From: Gammaproteobacteria bacterium
GTDB taxonomy: Bacteria; Pseudomonadota; Gammaproteobacteria; UBA9214
NCBI GenBank assembly: GCA_030599705.1
Contig: JAUVNM010000037.1
Span: 1-9,870 of the forward strand
Length of the DNA stretch: 9,870 nt
Direction of reading: 5' to 3'
This document shows, piece after piece, positions 1-6,001 of the stretch. The notes below the pieces were generated by a model. That model was given only the letters and a program-made list of their open reading frames with translations. It made no database searches and was not told the DNA's origin. A program made the translations under genes and the position numbers. How positions within the stretch are numbered: position 1 is the stretch's first letter; the number at the start of each line of letters is the position of its first letter.

Positions 1-141
1 TCAGTCGTTGCCGGAAATCGGGACACCGAGGTCATGCAGGGCTGGCGCAGGAAGCTTGCGGGTGAGCGCCTGCAGGCGCTGCTGGATGGTGAGCTGGCAC
101 TGAAAGTCTCCGGTGGCAAATTGATACTGAGAAATCCGTAG
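1..141 (+). CDS. rnd: Ribonuclease D, C-terminal fragment
   Basis: This is the 3' end of a gene that starts left of the window: 46 codons open from base 1 to a TAG stop at 139-141. The peptide contains TEVMQGWRRKLAGERLQALL, which resembles the end of RNase D just after its HRDC domains (E. coli RNase D ends with a similar 'ISGWRGELMAEALHNLLQ' segment). RNase D is a cytoplasmic 3'-5' exoribonuclease that trims tRNA and other stable RNA precursors. The catalytic DEDD domain lies outside the window, so activity cannot be judged. The last residues (SGGKLILRNP) go beyond the E. coli end, and the stop codon coincides with the start of a palindromic repeat, so the tail may have been altered by the repeat. 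The identification rests on about 20 residues. Confidence 0.65.
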   Translation, partial: SVVAGNRDTEVMQGWRRKLAGERLQALLDGELALKVSGGKLILRNP

Positions 142-173
142 GTCGGGTTAGGCGCTTGTGCCGTAACGCGACC
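141..173. repeat. Imperfect palindrome of the TCGGGTTA type
   Basis: GGTCGGGTTA (141-150) faces TAACGCGACC (164-173) with one mismatch, giving a hairpin with a 13-nt loop. It begins within the stop codon of the RNase D gene. Similar TCGGGTTA...TAACCCGA palindromes are dispersed between genes in many proteobacteria. It may act as a 3' stabilising or terminating hairpin for rnd, but no T-run follows. Confidence 0.55.
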
Positions 174-203
174 TGCGTTGGACAATAGCTGCATGGTTTG
201 TCT

Positions 204-267
204 GGCGGAATAAATTCCGCCCTACAACTCGATCAGAATTCACGTGTAGGGTCGAATTCATTCGACC
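204..267. repeat. REPIN-like pair of palindromes in inverted orientation
   Basis: There are two perfect 18-bp palindromes: GGCGGAAT-AA-ATTCCGCC (204-221) and GGTCGAAT-TC-ATTCGACC (250-267). The first is followed by CCTAC and the second preceded by GTAGG, so the two units point in opposite directions around a short spacer, as in REP doublets. They lie between the convergent rnd and yadH 3' ends and could fold into adjacent cruciform or hairpin structures. No transposase is present nearby. Confidence 0.6.
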
Positions 268-280
268 AGCGGTTGTTAGT

Positions 281-1054
281 TCAGGTCCGTATCCCCTGCC
301 CCTTCCTCAGCAGGTAAATGCTGAACGTATACAGCACCACGATAAACCCGATGCTGATCGAGTAGGAGGCCAGCAGGCTGATGTCCGTGATGCCGAGGAA
401 TCCGTAGCGGAAGGCATTGATCATGTAGAGAATCGGGTTCGCGAGCGAGGCCTTCTGCCAGAACTCCGGGAGCATATTGATCGAGTAGAAGATGCCGCCA
501 AGGTAGGTTAACGGCGTTAGTACGAACGTCGGGATAATCGAAATATCGTCGAAGGTCCGGGCATAGATGGCGTTGATAAACCCCGCGAGCGCGAACAGGA
601 TGGCGGTCAGTACGATCATGCTCAGCATGACCCACAGGTTGTAGATACTCAGCGGATTGAATAACAGCGACACCAGCGTGACCGCGCACCCGACCACCAG
701 GCCGCGCGTCACGCCCCCGGTGATAAAACCGGTGAGGATGATGTAGTTCGGTACCGGCGACACCAGCATTTCCTCGATGTGGCGCTGGAACTTGGAGCCG
801 TAGAACGAGGACACGACGTTGGCATAGGAATTGGTGATGACCGACATCATGATGATTCCGGGGATGATGAATTCCATGTAGCGGAACCCGTCCATGTCGC
901 CGATCTGTGAACCGATCAGATTACCGAAAATGATGAAATACAGTGCCGTGGTGATCATCGGCGGCAGCACTGTCTGGATCCAGATGCGTGCGAACCGCAG
1001 GATCTCCCTGGTAACGATGGTGCGCAGCGCCGTGAGTTTCTGTTGCGGGGTCAT
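281..1054 (-). CDS. yadH: ABC-2 type transporter permease, YadH-like
   Basis: This 257-aa inner-membrane permease is the partner of the ATPase encoded just upstream. It closely follows E. coli YadH (256 aa): the N-terminal cytoplasmic helix contains EILRFARIWIQT, followed by PPMITTALYFIIFGNLIGSQ, then FQRHIEEMLVSPVP in the coupling region, and RTFDDISIIPTFVLTPLTYL near residue 165-185. About six hydrophobic segments are visible, as expected for an ABC-2 membrane domain. The gene starts 3 nt after the yadG stop, with a GAGGCGG ribosome-binding stretch inside the end of yadG, so the two are surely co-transcribed. The substrate of YadGH is not established; the family includes exporters of drugs and polysaccharides. 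The ORF looks intact. Confidence 0.93.
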   Translation of the reverse strand: MTPQQKLTALRTIVTREILRFARIWIQTVLPPMITTALYFIIFGNLIGSQIGDMDGFRYMEFIIPGIIMMSVITNSYANVVSSFYGSKFQRHIEEMLVSPVPNYIILTGFITGGVTRGLVVGCAVTLVSLLFNPLSIYNLWVMLSMIVLTAILFALAGFINAIYARTFDDISIIPTFVLTPLTYLGGIFYSINMLPEFWQKASLANPILYMINAFRYGFLGITDISLLASYSISIGFIVVLYTFSIYLLRKGQGIRT

Positions 1055-1057
1055 GGG

Positions 1058-1987
1058 TCAGCCCGCCTCGCTGGAGCCGCCTTCCACCAGCCGGACAAAC
1101 AGCTGCTCGAGGCGGTTGGTCTTGTTGCGCATGCTGAGAATCCGGATGCCCTGTGCAGACAGGTCCGCGAACAGGTCGTTGATCACCTTGTCACGGCAGA
1201 TATCCGCCTCGATGGTGCACTCATCGACCAGCCTGACGCTGTGTCCCGGCAGGTCCGGCAGTTTCTCCAGCGGGTCCGCGATATCGAGAATGAAGGTTTC
1301 CATGTGCAGCGTGTTCAGCAAGCGCCGCGTGCTGGTGTTCTCGATGAGTTCGCCCTCGTCCATAATGGCGATGTTCCGGCACATGCTCTCGGCCTCTTCC
1401 AGATAGTGTGTCGTCAGGATGATGGTGGTGCCGTTGGCATTGATCTCGCGCAGGAAGTCCCACATGGATCGGCGTATTTCGATATCGACGCCGGCAGTGG
1501 GTTCGTCGAGGATCAGCAGGCGCGGTTCATGCACCAGCGCGCGCGCAATCATCAGCCGGCGCTTCATGCCGCCGGAGAGTTCCCGCGCCATGCCGCGGCG
1601 TTTCTCCCACAGTCCCAGCCGGCGCAGGTACTGCTCTGCCCGGCCAAGCGCCTGACGACGTTCGATACCGTAGTAACCGGCCTGGTTGGCGACGATTTCG
1701 CCGACCGGTTCGAACTGGTTAAAGTTGAACTCCTGCGGCACCAGCCCGATACAGGATTTGGCGGCGGCGAGGTCGGTTTCGAGATCGTGCCCGAAGATGG
1801 AGACTTCCCCCGCGGACTTGTTGACGAGGGAGGTGACAATGCCGATGGTGGTCGACTTGCCGGCGCCGTTGGGGCCGAGTAGCGCAAAGAAATCGCCCTC
1901 GGCAACTTCCAGGCTGATTCCCTTCAGGGCGATGTGACCGTTGCGGTAGGTCTTTTTCAGGTCACGGATGGCAAGCGCAGCGGTCAT
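1058..1987 (-). CDS. yadG: ABC transporter ATP-binding protein, YadG-like
   Basis: This 309-aa cytoplasmic ATPase energises the YadH permease. All nucleotide-binding elements are present: Walker A GPNGAGKST (residues 38-46), Q-loop in GLVPQEF (Q85), signature LSGGM (137-141), Walker B LLILDEP (157-163) and H-switch His194 in LTTHYLEEAE. The length and near-colinear match to E. coli YadG (308 aa), including the C-terminal ILSMRNKTNRLEQLFVRLV, support the orthology. Translation starts at ATG 1987-1985, 6 nt downstream of the small membrane ORF, and ends 3 nt before yadH. It is the middle gene of a three-gene minus-strand operon. Nothing looks damaged. Confidence 0.94.
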   Translation of the reverse strand: MTAALAIRDLKKTYRNGHIALKGISLEVAEGDFFALLGPNGAGKSTTIGIVTSLVNKSAGEVSIFGHDLETDLAAAKSCIGLVPQEFNFNQFEPVGEIVANQAGYYGIERRQALGRAEQYLRRLGLWEKRRGMARELSGGMKRRLMIARALVHEPRLLILDEPTAGVDIEIRRSMWDFLREINANGTTIILTTHYLEEAESMCRNIAIMDEGELIENTSTRRLLNTLHMETFILDIADPLEKLPDLPGHSVRLVDECTIEADICRDKVINDLFADLSAQGIRILSMRNKTNRLEQLFVRLVEGGSSEAG

Positions 1988-1993
1988 GTCGGT

Positions 1994-2182
1994 TCAGACC
2001 ATACTGATGAGCAGGATGACGAACAGAATGACCGCGATGATCGGCACCAGCAGCCCGGCCCAGTCCTTCTCGGCCTGCCGGCTTTGCTCGAGCATGGGCT
2101 TGATGCCCGGGCTGATCCAGAACAGCACCAGGACCACGAGGGCCCCGACCAGTACCATTTCCCATGTAGCCATGTCTTCCAT
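1994..2182 (-). CDS. Small two-helix membrane protein of unknown function
   Basis: This 62-aa ORF precedes yadG with only 6 nt between them. It has two hydrophobic segments (about residues 9-24, EMVLVGALVVLVLFWI, and 45-61, LLVPIIAVILFVILLI) separated by a polar stretch, GIKPMLEQSRQAEKDW. That pattern fits a small inner-membrane hairpin protein. ATG at 2182-2180 gives MEDMATWEM; an internal ATG three codons later is also possible. No family name can be assigned from the sequence alone. The tight spacing suggests it is made with the YadGH transporter and may be an accessory subunit or simply a transcriptional neighbour; that role is inference. Confidence 0.72.
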   Translation of the reverse strand: MEDMATWEMVLVGALVVLVLFWISPGIKPMLEQSRQAEKDWAGLLVPIIAVILFVILLISMV

Positions 2183-2283
2183 TTTCAGTGCTTCTCTTGT
2201 TGCATAACCGCACCGGCAGGATGCCGATGGTCAATGTACGTTATGATAGCGCATCAATCAAAGAACCAGGTGCGGGAACAGTC
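2183..2283. promoter_or_regulatory. Divergent intergenic region between the yadGH operon and fpr
   Basis: This 101-bp spacer separates two divergently transcribed units and must hold promoters for both. A TATGAT hexamer at 2242-2247 is a plausible -10 box for fpr, but no convincing -35 box lies 17 bp upstream of it. The AGGTGCGGGA stretch at 2268-2277 may serve as the ribosome-binding region for fpr. No obvious palindromic operator was seen. Confidence 0.3.
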
Positions 2284-3039
2284 ATGAGCAAATGGGTTGA
2301 AGGCACGGTCGTCAAGTTGCGGCGCTGGACGGACAAGCTCTATTCCCTGCAACTCACGGCGGACATCGTGCCGTTCACGGCCGGCCAGTTCACCCGGCTG
2401 GCCATGGATATCGACGGGGAACGCGTTGCACGCCCCTACTCCTTCGTCAATGGCCCGGACAACCCGCTGCTGGAATTCTATTTCATCATTGTCACGGATG
2501 GGCCGCTGACCCATCACCTGATCAACCTCGAGGCCGGTGACCCGGTATTTATCGCACCACGCGGGGCGGGTTTTTTCGTGCTCGATGAGGTACCGGAGGC
2601 GGACACCCTGTGGATGCTGTCAACCGGCACGGCGATCGGCCCGTTCCTCTCCATCCTGAACACCGACGTGGTCTGGCAACGCTACAAAAAAATCGTACTG
2701 GTGCATGCCGTGCGCACCCGGGAAGAACTGACTTACCACGAGGAAATCGAGGCACTGCTGGCCGCGCACCCGGAGCAGCTGCAGATGATCGCGTTCGTCA
2801 GCCGTGAGGATGCCGGCCTTGCCATCCAGGGGCGTGTCCCGGATGCGATCGAAAACGGCGCACTGGAGGCGCGTGCCGGCATTCCACTGATGGCCGGGAC
2901 TTCACAGGTAATGATCTGCGGCAACCCGGGCATGGTTCGTGATACCTCGGCAGTGCTGGAAGCGCGCGGCATGAAAAAGAACAAGCGCCGCGAACCCGGG
3001 CATATCACGACTGAACAGTACTGGAAAGATACGGATTAA
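2284..3039 (+). CDS. fpr: Ferredoxin/flavodoxin-NADP+ reductase
   Basis: This 251-aa FAD enzyme exchanges electrons between NADPH and ferredoxin or flavodoxin in the cytoplasm, feeding radical-SAM enzymes, B12-dependent methionine synthase reactivation and oxidative-stress repair in relatives. It is colinear with E. coli Fpr: FAD-binding RPYSF (residues 50-54), AGFFVLDEVP (96-104), NADP-binding GTAIGP (115-120), CGNPGMV (212-218) and the near-terminal GHITTEQYW. The reading frame is open upstream to 2188, but the homology begins at MSKWVEGTVVKLRRWTDKLY, so ATG 2284 is chosen. Unlike E. coli Fpr, which ends at the YW, this protein continues for KDTD. It is divergent from the yadGH operon. Reactivation of MetH needs a flavodoxin/Fpr-type donor, so a functional link to metH in this window is possible but not shown. 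Confidence 0.95.
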   Translation: MSKWVEGTVVKLRRWTDKLYSLQLTADIVPFTAGQFTRLAMDIDGERVARPYSFVNGPDNPLLEFYFIIVTDGPLTHHLINLEAGDPVFIAPRGAGFFVLDEVPEADTLWMLSTGTAIGPFLSILNTDVVWQRYKKIVLVHAVRTREELTYHEEIEALLAAHPEQLQMIAFVSREDAGLAIQGRVPDAIENGALEARAGIPLMAGTSQVMICGNPGMVRDTSAVLEARGMKKNKRREPGHITTEQYWKDTD

Positions 3040-3087
3040 GGTATCCAGGATTCACTTCTGACACTCATGCATTATTGTGGTCGCGGA

Positions 3088-3230
3088 TGTAGGAGCCAGC
3101 TTGCTGGCGAATGCGGTGCAGGACAATCCACGGTTCGCGGGCATGCCCCAGGGCAGCCTCTGGCCCAGGCCACCCTCTCGCAAGCTCACCTTGTCGGCGC
3201 AAGCGCCTCACCTTCAGCCCGCTCCTACGG
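3088..3230. repeat. MITE-like element with inverted GTAGGAGC ends
   Basis: This 143-bp non-coding stretch begins with TGTAGGAGC and ends with GCTCCTACGG. GTAGGAGC (3089-3096) is the exact complement of GCTCCTAC (3221-3228). Internal hairpins include GCCAGC-TT-GCTGGC (3095-3108) and GGCGC-AA-GCGCC (3196-3207), plus an imperfect CCAGGGC/GCCCAGG stem near 3150-3180. The TGTAGGAGC...CTTGCTGGCGAA end resembles Pseudomonas-type REP sequences. No coding potential is evident. It is probably a non-autonomous element dispersed in this genome. Confidence 0.6.
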
Positions 3231-3251
3231 AAAATCATTCAAGATAAGCAG

Positions 3252-3281
3252 GTTGGATTACGCCCTCCGGGCTAACCCAAC
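3252..3281. terminator. Hairpin, probable terminator of fpr (repeat-derived)
   Basis: GTTGGATTA (3252-3260) pairs with TAACCCAAC (3273-3281) with one mismatch, and inside it GCCC (3262-3265) pairs with GGGC (3269-3272). The stem is followed on the + strand by AATTTTATA, a short T-rich tail, so it can terminate transcription coming from fpr. It lies 10 nt beyond the stop codon of the opposite-strand FIST gene and could work from that side too. The sequence belongs to the same GGGTTA/TAACCC palindrome family as 141-173. Confidence 0.5.
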
Positions 3282-3290
3282 AATTTTATA

Positions 3291-4421
3291 TCAGAGGAAC
3301 AGCGTTAATACCCCGGTATAGCCGTACAAACGGTTATGCGATATCTCGCCATTGGCGAAGAAGCCCACCAGCGGAAAGTCGCCGAGTTCGTCACGGATCA
3401 TCCTGAGCTCCTCCGAGTCCTCGCCGAACTGGTGGCGTCCGCGACCGAGACAGGTGTAGTACACTCCGCCGCGGATTTCTCCCGGTGCGCGCTTACCCAG
3501 GTCACGCAGCATGCGCAGCATGTCCATGCGGGCGGTCTTGCCGTCACGCCGGCAGAACATGATATTGTCATCTTCCTCGACATAGTCCCCGATGGCCAGC
3601 AGCTTGTGCTCCGGATCGACGCCGACCAGGTTGCGCACCAGGTAATCGCCGGTGTCCGACCCGGGGACCGGTAGTCCGGCGAAGATATAACCGGCCACCT
3701 TCGAGAGGTCTTTCGACAGCACTTCGCCAATGTCCTCACGGAACACGTCCAGCGCCGGCCGCCCATCCAGCTCGATGAGGGTGTTGTGTTCGCAGCGTGT
3801 GATGGTGTGCTTTTTGTCCAGCGGCGTGCAACCCTGGGTGAGCCCGCTGATGACCGGGATTCCGGATGACATCAGCACGCCGGAGAGGCCTTCCTGGCAG
3901 GGATCACCGGCAATCTGCAGCTGGTTCACGGCATCGTCAGCCGAGGTCAGCCCGCCAACCAGGAACCCGGGGTTCAGCTCCGCTGACAGTGACTCGATGA
4001 GTTGCGGCATGTGGCTATTGCGCGGATCACCGTGGACAATTCCGAAATGGACGCCCTGCTCGGCAATCCAGTTGCGGTTGGCGGTGAGCATGTCGGTCAT
4101 GGAGTCAATCCCGGACGGCAACATGCGATAGCTGTTTTCGGGTAGCGTGGCCAGCATCAAGGCCGCGGCCGGTTCGTCGTAGATCTCGCGGCCGGTGGTG
4201 CAAATGCCGCTGCCAACCGAGCCGATCCAGTCATCGACCCCGGTGTTGTTACGCAGGTGATCCAGCAGGCCTGCAAGCTCTGGCGCCAGTGGTTCGGTGA
4301 CATACAAAAGCCCGAGGTTGGCCGGTGTATCGCCTTGCCCGATTTCTTCCAGGCACTGATCCGCAATGGACTGCCAGTCCGTGCCGGTGGCGCTCGCGGC
4401 ATTGATATTCACAGGGTTCAT
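3291..4421 (-). CDS. FIST domain (sensory/signal transduction) protein
   Basis: This 376-aa soluble protein has the architecture of FIST proteins: a FIST_N domain in roughly the first 220 residues, with IGSVGSGICTTGREIYDEPA and FLVGGLTSADD, and a FIST_C domain after it, with QGCTPL and YYTCLGRGRHQFG near the end followed by GFFANGEI. FIST domains are predicted to bind small ligands such as amino acids and occur in bacterial signalling proteins; here the protein stands alone, without kinase or cyclase modules. The frame is open to 4508, but the extra 29 residues are unlike the family and would cover the divergent promoter region, so ATG 4421 (MNPVNINAASATG) is preferred, although no strong ribosome-binding site precedes it. 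Partners and ligand are unknown. Confidence 0.82.
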   Translation of the reverse strand: MNPVNINAASATGTDWQSIADQCLEEIGQGDTPANLGLLYVTEPLAPELAGLLDHLRNNTGVDDWIGSVGSGICTTGREIYDEPAAALMLATLPENSYRMLPSGIDSMTDMLTANRNWIAEQGVHFGIVHGDPRNSHMPQLIESLSAELNPGFLVGGLTSADDAVNQLQIAGDPCQEGLSGVLMSSGIPVISGLTQGCTPLDKKHTITRCEHNTLIELDGRPALDVFREDIGEVLSKDLSKVAGYIFAGLPVPGSDTGDYLVRNLVGVDPEHKLLAIGDYVEEDDNIMFCRRDGKTARMDMLRMLRDLGKRAPGEIRGGVYYTCLGRGRHQFGEDSEELRMIRDELGDFPLVGFFANGEISHNRLYGYTGVLTLFL

Positions 4422-4525
4422 GCGGTAATTGTACGCGTTATAGTGTGAAACAGCTGAAAATTTTACTAAGATGTGGGTGAGGCATTGAACCCGGATGTAT
4501 CTGCTCACGCGAGGTGGAACTACCC
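4422..4525. promoter_or_regulatory. Divergent promoter region between the FIST gene and the DUF5062-like gene
   Basis: The spacer is AT-rich around 4437-4470. TATAAC on the minus strand (about 4442-4437) is a possible -10 box for the FIST gene. TTGAAC at 4485-4490 is a possible -35 box for the + strand gene but lacks a good -10 partner. GAGGTGGA at 4511-4518 is a clear ribosome-binding site that fixes the downstream start at 4526. Confidence 0.35.
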
Positions 4526-4786
4526 ATGAAGAAACTCAGGAACGAGGCGCAGTTACTCAAGGAGGCCATCGATGCCGGTGTGAAATACGCGGAGCAGCGC
4601 GGGGTGGTGGAATTCGATCCCACCGACACGCACAATGAGAAAATCGAATATATCTACAAGCTGCTGGTCCACGACAAGGTGATCCAGCCGCTGGCGCGCG
4701 GCCAGGAGAGCCTGCCGAACATGCGCCACAAGCTGGCGCTGTGGATATCACGCCAGTTACCCGCCGATCACCCGCTGCTGAAATAG
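4526..4786 (+). CDS. DUF5062-like small cytoplasmic protein
   Basis: This 86-aa protein begins MKKLRNEAQLLKEAIDAG and ends with RHKLALWISRQLPADHPLLK. The pattern of an N-terminal helix, YAEQRGVVEFDP, a KIEYIYKLLVHDKVIQPLA helix and the KLALWI...LP end resembles the DUF5062 family of Vibrio and related gammaproteobacteria, which has no known function. An in-frame ATG at 4514 would add MELP, but GAGGTGGA sits right over it and is well spaced (about 7 nt) for ATG 4526. It has no membrane segment or signal peptide and looks helical and soluble. It lies 22 nt upstream of the DsrE-like gene, so the two are probably co-transcribed. The family assignment is from memory of the motif and is only moderately sure. 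Confidence 0.72.
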   Translation: MKKLRNEAQLLKEAIDAGVKYAEQRGVVEFDPTDTHNEKIEYIYKLLVHDKVIQPLARGQESLPNMRHKLALWISRQLPADHPLLK

Positions 4787-4808
4787 ACACGAATTACAGG
4801 AGACGACC

Positions 4809-5303
4809 ATGCTTTCCATACTGAAACGTATATCACTGTTAATCCCGTTACTGGTTGCAGTATCCCTGCTACCCGCACCCGCCAGCGCCGCCGACGACGT
4901 TGCAAAAGTGGTCTACCATGCTGACTTCTCCGACCCGCGGCGCTTCAGCGCCATGCTCACCAGCATCAATAACATGGTGACGTTCTACCAGAATGAACTG
5001 GTCGAGTACGATGTCCGCATTGTGTTCGTCGCGCACGGCATCCGCTTCCTGACCGATGAGAAGCTGGAGAAAACTCCGTTTGCGGCCGACGCGGCCCTCG
5101 AGGAACGTCGTGCAAACCTGCAGGGGCGCCTGGTTTCGCTGAACTCGGTCCAGGACGTCAAGCTGGAACTCTGCGATATCACCCGCTCCCAGATCGAGTT
5201 GCCGGAAGACAAGCTTTACAAGGGGGTCGAGAAAGTCCCGTCCGGCGTGGTGCGTATTGCGGAACTGCAGGGCCAGGGATTTGCCTACATCAAAATAGAG
5301 TAG
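4809..5303 (+). CDS. Periplasmic DsrE-family protein
   Basis: This 164-aa protein has a clear signal peptide: Lys/Arg at 6-7, a hydrophobic core LLIPLLVAVSLL and a likely cleavage after ASA (residue 27). The mature part follows the DsrE/DsrF-like fold: a first strand KVVYHADF, a helix with FSAMLTSINNMVTFYQNEL, then VRIVFVAHGIRFL, a second helix region EERRANLQGRLVSL, and VKLELCDITRSQ with the single cysteine C122. In DsrE/TusD relatives, cysteines in this area can carry sulfur; secreted members are uncharacterised. AGGAG at 4799-4803 is a well-placed ribosome-binding site. The TAG stop coincides with the start of a palindromic repeat unit at 5300. Function in sulfur trafficking is inference from family only. 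Confidence 0.8.
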   Translation: MLSILKRISLLIPLLVAVSLLPAPASAADDVAKVVYHADFSDPRRFSAMLTSINNMVTFYQNELVEYDVRIVFVAHGIRFLTDEKLEKTPFAADAALEERRANLQGRLVSLNSVQDVKLELCDITRSQIELPEDKLYKGVEKVPSGVVRIAELQGQGFAYIKIE

Positions 5304-5427
5304 GATCCGCGCCCCCGCGGGGAATCCCGAATATTCCCGGCGAGGGCGCCGGTCCTACGGTACATGGTAATACCTGTCCCTGTAGGACCCGCGCCCCCGC
5401 GGGGAAAGGCATTCCCGGACGCGGGAA
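5300..5427. repeat. BIME-like cluster of a 25-nt palindromic module
   Basis: The module starts GTAGGAYCCGCG and ends CCCGCGGGGAA. Direct copies lie at 5300-5324 and 5382-5406 and differ at one base (T/C at position 7). An inverted copy lies at 5334-5358 with three mismatches to the second. A shorter palindrome TTCCCG-GACG-CGGGAA follows at 5412-5427. The alternating orientation is typical of REP/BIME clusters. The first copy supplies the stop codon of the DsrE-like gene and may act as its 3' hairpin or terminator. Confidence 0.75.
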
Positions 5428-5459
5428 AATGAGCGAGCGGTATAACATGAACCTCTGAC

Positions 5460-5570
5460 ATGTGGACACACTTCCATCACGAGGCCGACATCGGGGTGCG
5501 TGGCACGGGCCATAGCCCGGAAGAGGCCTTCGAACAGGCAGCCGTGGCCCTGACGGCGGTTATTACCGAC
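5460..5570 (+). pseudogene. Archease, truncated N-terminal remnant
   Basis: From ATG 5460 the first 37 codons match the archease N-terminus: HFHHEADIGVRGTG then SPEEAFEQAAVALTAVITD (the family pattern is an H.AD.G..G.G motif followed by EEAFE.AA.AL...TD). Archease is normally about 140 aa and helps the RtcB RNA ligase in tRNA splicing or RNA repair. After Asp37 (5568-5570) the similarity stops, and the next base begins the stop codon of the opposite-strand DUF77 gene. The frame continues to 5888 but only as antisense of that gene, lacking the C-terminal archease segments. No ribosome-binding site precedes the ATG. It is therefore most likely a remnant left by deletion or rearrangement; the rest, and any rtcB, are not in the window. 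Confidence 0.7.
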
Positions 5571-5855
5571 TTACTTCCCGAGCCGTTTGCCCGCCAACGT
5601 CGGCGGCTTGTCGGTACGGGTCTCTACCTTGAGGTAGCTGACGAGGCGCACCGTTCCCTCGTTGTGCAGGGTTTCGTGGATTGTCTTCAGGGCGTCGAGG
5701 ATAGCCTCCAGTTCACCCTCGATATTGGTGCCGGAGGCATGGGTCTCCACGATAAAATCGTAGTTCCCCAGCATCTCCACGACGCGGGTAATTTCCGTAC
5801 GCACCGAAACACCGGCACCGATCGGGACGACCTGAAGTTCTGCGGTGGCTTTCAT
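5571..5855 (-). CDS. MTH1187/DUF77-type thiamine-binding family protein
   Basis: This 94-aa protein starts MKATAELQVVPIGAGVSV, the typical start of the MTH1187 (YkoF-like, DUF77) family, followed by EITRVVEML, IVETHASGTNIEGELEAIL and an alpha helix DALKTIHETLH, then VRLVSYLKVETRTDKP. Members form ferredoxin-like dimers or tetramers, and some bind thiamine or its pyrimidine moiety. The end, LAGKRLGK, is a little shorter than usual because many members have a further helix (KV.SV...); the stop abuts the archease breakpoint, so the tail may be trimmed. It is the last gene of a minus-strand trio, 14 nt after the 43-aa ORF; the ribosome-binding site is weak, with GAGG about 20 nt upstream. Confidence 0.83.
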   Translation of the reverse strand: MKATAELQVVPIGAGVSVRTEITRVVEMLGNYDFIVETHASGTNIEGELEAILDALKTIHETLHNEGTVRLVSYLKVETRTDKPPTLAGKRLGK

Positions 5856-5869
5856 ATCGGCAATCGCAG

Positions 5870-6001
5870 CTACCTCGATTTCTCGTAGGTCCCGACCAGT
5901 TCCGCCTGCTCGATTACGTGCCCTGCCATGGCCGCCTCGACACCCGCCTTGGTGGGCCGGTTCAGTCCCGTGAGCACGGTATCCTCTCCTTCGTCAGTCA
6001 T
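5870..6001 (-). CDS. Small hypothetical protein, 43 aa, overlapping the DUF3330 gene
   Basis: This ORF starts at ATG 6001-5999 inside the end of the DUF3330 gene; the shared ATGACTGA gives an 8-nt overlap, the arrangement expected for translational coupling. The peptide begins MTDEGEDTVLTGLNRPTKAG and ends EQAELVGTYEKSR; it is hydrophilic with no membrane segment, and has no recognisable domain. It ends 14 nt before the DUF77 gene, filling what would otherwise be a gap in the operon. A longer open frame reaching 6280 in the same phase is antisense-like noise over the DUF3330 gene and is not used. The case for it being real rests on position and spacing only. Confidence 0.5.
   Translation of the reverse strand: MTDEGEDTVLTGLNRPTKAGVEAAMAGHVIEQAELVGTYEKSR

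Noticed and set aside
2188..2283. Extended N-terminus for fpr
   Set aside because: Fpr homology starts at ATG 2284 and the added residues would cover the divergent promoter region.
4422..4508. Extended N-terminus of the FIST protein
   Set aside because: The extra 29 residues do not resemble the family and fill an AT-rich promoter-like spacer.
5300..5427. CRISPR array
   Set aside because: Repeats are palindromic, in alternating orientation and unevenly spaced, with no cas genes; they are REP-like.
5460..5888. Treating the whole 142-codon + frame as an intact archease of normal length
   Set aside because: The length matches by chance, but after residue 37 it is antisense of the DUF77 gene and lacks archease C-terminal segments.
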